In this document: positions 58,035 through 64,000 of the stretch, piece by piece | Layout: each line of letters opens with the position of its first letter | Numbering within the stretch: position 1 is the first letter of the stretch | DNA from: Haemophilus influenzae | GTDB lineage: Bacteria > Pseudomonadota > Gammaproteobacteria > Enterobacterales > Pasteurellaceae | Length of the DNA: 64,000 nucleotides | Reading direction: 5' to 3' | NCBI RefSeq assembly: GCF_001457655.1 | Contig: NZ_LN831035.1 | Span: 1,364,001 to 1,428,000 of the forward strand | Notes under the pieces: model-generated | What the model saw: only the letters and a program-made list of their open reading frames with translations | Databases searched by the model: none | What the model was told of the DNA's origin: nothing | Made by a program: the position numbers and the translations under genes

Positions 58035-59093
58035 ATGAACGATATTCAAGTAGCAAAAGAATCTTTAGATAAAATTATAAAGAAAGCAAGAGTACATTTA
58101 TACAAGCCTATACAAATTGCTGAAATTCTTTATCAAGATAGAGTTAATAAAAATATTAATTTATTAGATAAAGAAACATATCGAAATATTTCTAAAAAAT
58201 GGCGGGATGTTATTTGTATCCGTTTTTTAGGAAGAGTATCAACATCGTCAGCTAAATATCAAGACGATTTATTTAATGATAACGCTATGCCTCCCAAACA
58301 TTTAAATATATTAGGAGAAATGAATAGAAAAACAAATGGTGGAGTAGAAAGTTATATTTATAAAAAGTTTTTTGAACGCTTTAATCAGATGTCATCAGCC
58401 TTAGAGTATAGTTATTCTCGTACTCCAGATAATTTTCATCTAAGTGAATTTCTTGCTCTTTTTTGGTTAGAACCCGGTTTAAAACGAAGTATTGATAAAG
58501 TTTATGAAATAGTTGTTTATGCGTTGTTTTCATCTTTAATAGAGGCTTTAGGCGTTAAAGTAAAAATTGATTTAGATTTATCGAATATTGATTTGTTAAA
58601 GGAGTTTGAAGATTTTACTCGTCAAATTATTTCTCTTGATAGTGAGAATACTAGTTTGGAACTTAATGCAAAAATTAATAGAGTTGGTGTAACAAATGCT
58701 TCAGATCGGGGTTTGGATATGTGGGCTAATTTTGGTATGGCAATTCAAATAAAACATTTATCATTAACTGAAGAATTAGCTGAAAACATTGTATCTTCAG
58801 TTTCATCTGACCGAATAGTTATTGTATGTAAAGAGAGTGAAGAAAAACTTATTTTGTCTTTATTAAATCAAATTGGTTGGCGTTCTAAGATTCAGAGTAT
58901 TATCACTGAGGCAGATCTAATAAAATGGTACGATAAAGCATTGCGCGGGAAATCTGCATATTTAGTGGGAAGCAAGATATTAGAACATATCAGAAATGAA
59001 ATAAGTTTAGAATTTCCTGCAACCGATATAGTAGATTTCAATCACTTTTTTCATGAATGTGAATACAATAAAGCATTAGATATTGAGAAATAA
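58035..59093 (+). CDS. Putative type II restriction endonuclease (HaeII-like)
   Basis: 352 residues, two bases after the methyltransferase gene, so tightly coupled. A plausible PD-(D/E)xK active site is GLD228 followed nine residues later by Q238-I-K240 (DRGLDMWANFGMAIQIKHL), the Q variant seen in several restriction enzymes. Pairing with an m5C methyltransferase makes it the cognate endonuclease. Length and location fit my recollection of HaeII, not checked. Low G+C, no uptake signals, intact. mukE starts three bases after its stop. Confidence 0.75.
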   Translation: MNDIQVAKESLDKIIKKARVHLYKPIQIAEILYQDRVNKNINLLDKETYRNISKKWRDVICIRFLGRVSTSSAKYQDDLFNDNAMPPKHLNILGEMNRKTNGGVESYIYKKFFERFNQMSSALEYSYSRTPDNFHLSEFLALFWLEPGLKRSIDKVYEIVVYALFSSLIEALGVKVKIDLDLSNIDLLKEFEDFTRQIISLDSENTSLELNAKINRVGVTNASDRGLDMWANFGMAIQIKHLSLTEELAENIVSSVSSDRIVIVCKESEEKLILSLLNQIGWRSKIQSIITEADLIKWYDKALRGKSAYLVGSKILEHIRNEISLEFPATDIVDFNHFFHECEYNKALDIEK

Positions 59094-59096
59094 CCT

Positions 59097-59831
59097 ATGA
59101 CAGACAACCTTCAAGATGTAATTTCCCCAAAACTCGCTGTGGCGATTGCAAATCCAATATTTCCAGCGGTAGATAGTCTATTGCGCTCGGGTCGCCATAT
59201 CAGCACGGAGCATTTAGATAATCACGCATTTTTAATGGATTTCCAAAATGAATTAGACGGATTTTATCGTCGCTATAACGTGGAACTAATTCGTGCGCCA
59301 GAAGGATTCTTCTATCTTCGCCCGAAAGCAACGACATTAATTGCACGTTCAGTACTTTCTGAGTTGGAAATGCTTGTTGGTAAAGTGCTTTGTTATCTTT
59401 ATTTAAGCCCAGAACGTTTAGCCCAACAAGGTATTTTTAGCACGCAAGAAGTGTATGATGAATTATTAAATCTTGCTGATGAAGGAAAATTATTAAAAGC
59501 AGTTAATCAGCGTTCAAGTGGTTCTGACTTAGATAAACAAAAATTGGCAGAAAAAGTGCGAGCTGCAATTGGTCGTTTACGTCGTTTAGGTATGATTCAA
59601 ACCGTTGGCGAACAAAATAGTGGGAAATTTACTATTTCTGAATCTGTATTTCGTTTTGGGGCGGAAGTGCGTAGCGGAGATGATCCATTAGAGGCCCAAG
59701 CTAGACTCATTCGTGATGGGGAAGCGGCAACACCTGAATCCTTATCGTTGGAAAAACAAGCACAATTAGTGGAAAACGATACAGAAAGTGCGGATGAAAT
59801 TGACGAAGAATTTGACGGAGAACAAGAATAA
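59097..59831 (+). CDS. mukE: Chromosome partition protein MukE
   Basis: 244 residues. Two winged-helix domains ([20 protein letters not shown] near 10, [17 protein letters not shown] near 158) and an acidic tail. MukE dimers bind MukF and regulate MukB. Its ribosome site now lies within the end of the nuclease gene. The stop shares one base with the mukB start (TAATG). Confidence 0.96.
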   Translation: MTDNLQDVISPKLAVAIANPIFPAVDSLLRSGRHISTEHLDNHAFLMDFQNELDGFYRRYNVELIRAPEGFFYLRPKATTLIARSVLSELEMLVGKVLCYLYLSPERLAQQGIFSTQEVYDELLNLADEGKLLKAVNQRSSGSDLDKQKLAEKVRAAIGRLRRLGMIQTVGEQNSGKFTISESVFRFGAEVRSGDDPLEAQARLIRDGEAATPESLSLEKQAQLVENDTESADEIDEEFDGEQE

Positions 59832-62800
59832 TGTCTGATGTTTTTGAATTAGAAAATGAAATCGAATTAGAGAGCGATGAAGTCATTATGGAAAATGAAA
59901 ACGTCGAAGAAATCGTTGACGCACCTATGCCTTTTAGCATGACGACAAATAATGGTGTAGAGCGTGGTAAATTCCGTTCTTTAACCTTAATTAACTGGAA
60001 TGGTTTTTTTGCCCGTACTTTCGATTTAGATGAATTAGTTACCACGCTTTCTGGTGGTAACGGTGCAGGTAAATCAACCACAATGGCTGGATTTGTGACC
60101 GCATTAATTCCCGATTTAACCCTTTTACATTTCCGTAATACAACAGAGGCTGGCTCCACAGGCGGTTCTCGCGATAAAGGTTTACATGGTAAATTGCGTC
60201 CAGGTGTTTGTTACGCGGTATTAGATACCATTAACTCACGTCATCAACGTATTCTTGTCGGTGTGCGTCTGCAGCAAATTGCGGGTCGTGATAAAAAGGT
60301 TGATTTAAAAACGTTTTCAATTCAAGGTGTAGAATTATCTCAAAATCCGACCGCACTTTTCACAGAAACCGTGGGCGAACGTCAAGCTCGCGTCCTTAAT
60401 TTAAACGAACTCAAAGATAAAATTGAAAATATCGGTGCACAATTTAAACAATATCATTCCATCACCGATTATCACGGCATGATGTTCGATTTAGGTATTA
60501 TTCCGAAACGTTTACGTTCAGCATCAGACCGAAGCAAATTCTATAAACTTATCGAAGCATCTTTATACGGCGGTATTTCCAGTGCAATCACACGCTCTTT
60601 ACGTGACTATTTATTGCCAGAAAATTTAGGTGTGCGCAAAGCTTTCCAAGATATGGAAAGTGCATTGCGTGAGAACCGTATGACTTTAGAGGCGATTAAG
60701 GTCACGCAATCAGATCGCAATTTATTTAAACATTTAATTACTGAAACCACTAATTATGTTGCTTCGGATTATATGCGTAATGCGAATGAACGCCGTGGCA
60801 ATATTGAGGCTGCATTAGAATCTCGTCGCGAGTGGTATAAAGCAAAAGCAGAGCAGAATTTATCTCAACATCGTTTAGTTGATTTAAGTCGAGAAGCGGC
60901 TGAATTGGCAGAAAATGAACGTACTTTAGAAGTTGATCACCAAAGTGCGGTTGATCATCTTAACTTAGTGTTAAACGCTTTGCGTCACCAAGAAAAAATC
61001 ACGCGCTATCAAGAAGATATTGCAGAACTCACCGAGCGTTTAGAAGAACAAAAAATAGTGGTTGAAGATGCGAATGATGCGTTAGAAGAAAGCCAAGCCC
61101 AATTTGAGCAAACTGAAATTGAAATTGACGCTGTACGAGCGCAATTAGCAGATTATCAACAAGCATTAGATGCCCAACAAACTCGCGCACTTCAATATCA
61201 ACAAGCCATTACTGCACTCGAAAAGGCTAAAACCTTGTGTGGCTTAGCTGATTTAAGTGTTAAAAATGTAGAAGATTATCACGCAGAATTTGAAGCCCAT
61301 GCTGAAAGTTTAACGGAAACTGTGCTTGAACTTGAGCACAAAATGTCTATTTCTGAAGCGGCAAAATCTCAGTTCGATAAAGCGTACCAATTAGTATGCA
61401 AAATTGCCGGCGAAATTCCACGCTCGAGCGCGTGGGAAAGTGCGAAAGAATTATTACGTGAATATCCAAGCCAAAAATTGCAGGCACAACAAACGCCACA
61501 ACTTCGCACAAAATTACATGAACTTGAGCAACGTTATGCACAACAACAAAGTGCGGTCAAATTACTTAATGATTTTAATCAACGTGCTAATTTAAGTTTA
61601 CAAACGGCAGAAGAATTAGAGGATTATCACGCAGAGCAAGAAGCGTTGATTGAAGATATTTCAGCAAGACTTTCAGAACAAGTGGAAAACCGTTCTACGC
61701 TTCGTCAAAAACGTGAAAATTTAACCGCACTTTATGATGAAAATGCGCGTAAAGCACCAGCATGGCTGACAGCTCAAGCTGCATTAGAACGTTTAGAGCA
61801 ACAAAGTGGCGAGACGTTTGAACATAGCCAAGATGTGATGAACTTTATGCAATCACAACTTGTGAAAGAACGTGAACTCACGATGCAACGTGATCAACTT
61901 GAACAAAAACGTTTGCAATTAGATGAGCAAATTTCTCGTTTAAGTCAGCCAGATGGTTCAGAAGATCCGCGTTTAAATATGCTGGCAGAACGTTTTGGTG
62001 GTGTACTGCTTTCAGAGCTTTACGATGACGTAACCATTGAAGATGCGCCTTATTTCTCCGCACTTTACGGACCTGCACGTCATGCTATTGTTGTGCGTGA
62101 TCTCAATGCAGTGCGTGAACAACTTGCGCAATTAGAAGATTGCCCTGATGATTTATATTTAATTGAAGGCGATCCTACCGCATTTGACGACAGCGTATTA
62201 TCCGCACAAGAACTTGAGCTAGGTGTTGTCGTGCAAGTTTCAGATCGTGAATTACGCTATTCAAGATTCCCTGAAATCCCGTTATTTGGACGCGCAGCAC
62301 GTGAAAAACGTTTAGAAGAATTACAAATTGAACGTGATGAAGTGGCAGAACAACATGCCCAAATTGCATTTGATGTACAAAAATGCCAACGTTTACACGA
62401 ACATTTCAGCCAATTTGTTGGGTTGCATTTGTCACTTGCGTTCCAGCCAAATCCAGAAGCGTTAATGTCTGAAATTAATCGCGAACGCAATGAAATTGAT
62501 CGTGAATTAAATCAATTCAATAACGGCGAACAACAATTACGCATTCAATTAGATAATGCAAAAGAAAAACTACAGTTACTCAACAAGTTAATTCCACAGC
62601 TCAATGTATTGACTGATGAAGATTTAATTGATCGTATTGAAGAATGTCGCGAGCAATTAGATATTGCAGAGCAAGATGAATATTTTATTCGTCAGTATGG
62701 CGTAACGTTGTCACAATTAGAGCCGATTGCCAATAGTTTACAAAGTGATCCAGAAAATTACGAAGGCTTAAAAAATGAATTAACTCAAGCGATTGAGCGT

Positions 62801-64000
62801 CAAAAACAAGTTCAACAACGTGTATTTGCGTTAGCTGATGTTGTACAACGTAAACCGCATTTTGGTTATGAAGATGCAGGGCAGGCTGAAACTTCTGAAC
62901 TTAACGAAAAACTTCGCCAACGTTTAGAACAAATGCAGGCTCAGCGAGATATGCAACGTGAGCAAGTTCGCCAAAAACAAAGCCAATTTGCTGAATATAA
63001 CCGCATATTAATTCAGTTACAAAGTTCTTACGATAGTAAATATCAGCTTTTAAATGAATTGATTGGTGAGATTAGCGATCTTGGCGTGAGAGCTGATGAT
63101 GGTGCTGAAGAACGCGCGCGTATCCGTCGTGATGAATTACATCAACAACTTTCAACGAGCCGTCAGCGTCGGTCTTATGTAGAAAAACAACTGACATTAA
63201 TTGAAAGCGAAGCGGACAACTTAAATCGTCTAATCCGCAAAACTGAACGCGATTATAAGACTCAACGTGAATTAGTGGTGGCAACGAAAGTGAGTTGGTG
63301 TGTAGTTTTACGTCTATCACGTAATTCTGATATGGAAAAACGCCTCAATCGTCGAGAGCTCGCTTATTTATCTGCAGATGAATTACGTTCAATGTCGGAT
63401 AAAGCCTTAGGGGCATTGCGTACAGCGGTGGCAGATAATGAATATCTACGTGATAGTCTAAGAGTGTCTGAAGATAGTCGTAAACCTGAAAATAAAGTGC
63501 GGTTCTTTATTGCGGTGTATCAGCATCTACGTGAACGTATTCGTCAAGACATCATTAAAACCGATGATCCAATTGATGCCATTGAACAAATGGAAATTGA
63601 GCTTTCTCGTTTAACGGCTGAATTAACTGGCCGTGAGAAAAAATTGGCTATCAGTTCTGAAAGTGTTGCAAATATTATGCGTAAAACGATTCAGCGTGAA
63701 CAAAATCGTATTCGTATGCTCAATCAAGGTTTGCAAAACATCTCGTTTGGTCAAGTAAAATCTGTTCGTTTGGTAGTGAATATTCGTGATACCCATGCCA
63801 TGTTGTTGGACGCACTTTCTGGTCAGCAAGATGAATATCAAGACTTATTTAACGACAACTGCATCACCTTTTCTGAAGCTATGGCGAAGCTCTATCAACG
63901 TATCAATCCACATATTGATATGGGACAACGCACAGCACAAACAATCGGCGAAGAATTGTTAGATTACCGTAATTATCTTGAACTTGAAGTGGAAGTATTC
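59831..64000 (+). CDS. mukB: Chromosome partition protein MukB, first 1390 residues (runs off window)
   Basis: Open frame to the last base (1390 codons). SMC-like condensin ATPase: Walker A in [13 protein letters not shown] near residue 78, then long coiled coils, a hinge around 680-750 (region of [20 protein letters not shown]), and the start of the C-terminal head with the block [21 protein letters not shown]. The missing end should hold Walker B. Residues 1-47 are an acidic extension before [20 protein letters not shown], where E. coli MukB begins with MIERGK. Five uptake signals lie inside the frame. Confidence 0.96.
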   Translation, partial: MSDVFELENEIELESDEVIMENENVEEIVDAPMPFSMTTNNGVERGKFRSLTLINWNGFFARTFDLDELVTTLSGGNGAGKSTTMAGFVTALIPDLTLLHFRNTTEAGSTGGSRDKGLHGKLRPGVCYAVLDTINSRHQRILVGVRLQQIAGRDKKVDLKTFSIQGVELSQNPTALFTETVGERQARVLNLNELKDKIENIGAQFKQYHSITDYHGMMFDLGIIPKRLRSASDRSKFYKLIEASLYGGISSAITRSLRDYLLPENLGVRKAFQDMESALRENRMTLEAIKVTQSDRNLFKHLITETTNYVASDYMRNANERRGNIEAALESRREWYKAKAEQNLSQHRLVDLSREAAELAENERTLEVDHQSAVDHLNLVLNALRHQEKITRYQEDIAELTERLEEQKIVVEDANDALEESQAQFEQTEIEIDAVRAQLADYQQALDAQQTRALQYQQAITALEKAKTLCGLADLSVKNVEDYHAEFEAHAESLTETVLELEHKMSISEAAKSQFDKAYQLVCKIAGEIPRSSAWESAKELLREYPSQKLQAQQTPQLRTKLHELEQRYAQQQSAVKLLNDFNQRANLSLQTAEELEDYHAEQEALIEDISARLSEQVENRSTLRQKRENLTALYDENARKAPAWLTAQAALERLEQQSGETFEHSQDVMNFMQSQLVKERELTMQRDQLEQKRLQLDEQISRLSQPDGSEDPRLNMLAERFGGVLLSELYDDVTIEDAPYFSALYGPARHAIVVRDLNAVREQLAQLEDCPDDLYLIEGDPTAFDDSVLSAQELELGVVVQVSDRELRYSRFPEIPLFGRAAREKRLEELQIERDEVAEQHAQIAFDVQKCQRLHEHFSQFVGLHLSLAFQPNPEALMSEINRERNEIDRELNQFNNGEQQLRIQLDNAKEKLQLLNKLIPQLNVLTDEDLIDRIEECREQLDIAEQDEYFIRQYGVTLSQLEPIANSLQSDPENYEGLKNELTQAIERQKQVQQRVFALADVVQRKPHFGYEDAGQAETSELNEKLRQRLEQMQAQRDMQREQVRQKQSQFAEYNRILIQLQSSYDSKYQLLNELIGEISDLGVRADDGAEERARIRRDELHQQLSTSRQRRSYVEKQLTLIESEADNLNRLIRKTERDYKTQRELVVATKVSWCVVLRLSRNSDMEKRLNRRELAYLSADELRSMSDKALGALRTAVADNEYLRDSLRVSEDSRKPENKVRFFIAVYQHLRERIRQDIIKTDDPIDAIEQMEIELSRLTAELTGREKKLAISSESVANIMRKTIQREQNRIRMLNQGLQNISFGQVKSVRLVVNIRDTHAMLLDALSGQQDEYQDLFNDNCITFSEAMAKLYQRINPHIDMGQRTAQTIGEELLDYRNYLELEVEVF

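Noticed and set aside
1..64000. tRNA, rRNA genes and CRISPR arrays
   Set aside because: No cloverleaf, rRNA segment or regularly spaced direct repeats were seen on either strand.

Overview
The window is chromosomal DNA from Haemophilus influenzae or a very close relative such as biogroup aegyptius. It carries more than 50 copies of the Hin-type uptake signal sequence (AAGTGCGGT or its complement), often as inverted pairs serving as terminators. Its gene content and protein sequences match the H. influenzae core genome. Base composition is AT-rich (about 38-40% GC by eye), with a visibly richer stretch in the glycogen genes.

Layout. 1-750: start of a type I methyltransferase gene (hsdM, cut by the window edge), divergent from rbfA-truB and tyrA. 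3.4-7.3 kb: a minus-strand cluster nuclease lipoprotein-csdA-csdE-zinc-ribbon protein-queF. 7.4-12 kb: lrgA/lrgB-like membrane proteins, a dGTPase-like protein and the ABC-F protein Uup. 12.1-16.1 kb: potABCD polyamine transporter (minus). 16.3-24 kb: pepT, a candidate small RNA, dps, cdd, cmoB-putP, rng, and the 3' stub of a lost gene. 24.3-26.5 kb: glnS and a UPF0260 protein. 26.6-38.5 kb: glycogen locus malQ-glgB-glgX-glgC-glgA-glgP. 38.8-48.3 kb: pntAB, a LysR regulator, topA, azoR and thrS. 48.4-53.9 kb: an M16 zinc-protease lipoprotein and a TonB-dependent receptor. 54-55.6 kb: mop, tusE, ttcA. 55.7-64 kb: the mukFEB condensin operon, split between mukF and mukE by a type II restriction-modification system; mukB runs off the window.

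The most interesting locus is 48.4-53.9 kb. A TonB-dependent receptor has 13 copies of a heptanucleotide just after its signal peptide, so slippage should switch it on and off. It has a near-consensus Fur box upstream, and an M16 protease with a lipobox follows it behind an intergenic terminator-like hairpin. This is the architecture of a protein-import and proteolysis system for iron piracy (compare FusA/FusC and PqqL), here predicted to be iron-regulated and phase-variable. Its substrate is not evident from sequence.

Other points: the restriction-modification system inside the essential muk operon; an anticodon-loop mimic (CGU) upstream of thrS; two tandem TyrR boxes before tyrA; FNR, CRP and Fur sites; uptake sequences of the Actinobacillus dialect in the glycogen locus; and uptake-signal pairs translated into nearly the same octapeptide in unrelated proteins. 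Everything here is read by eye; no alignments or searches were run.
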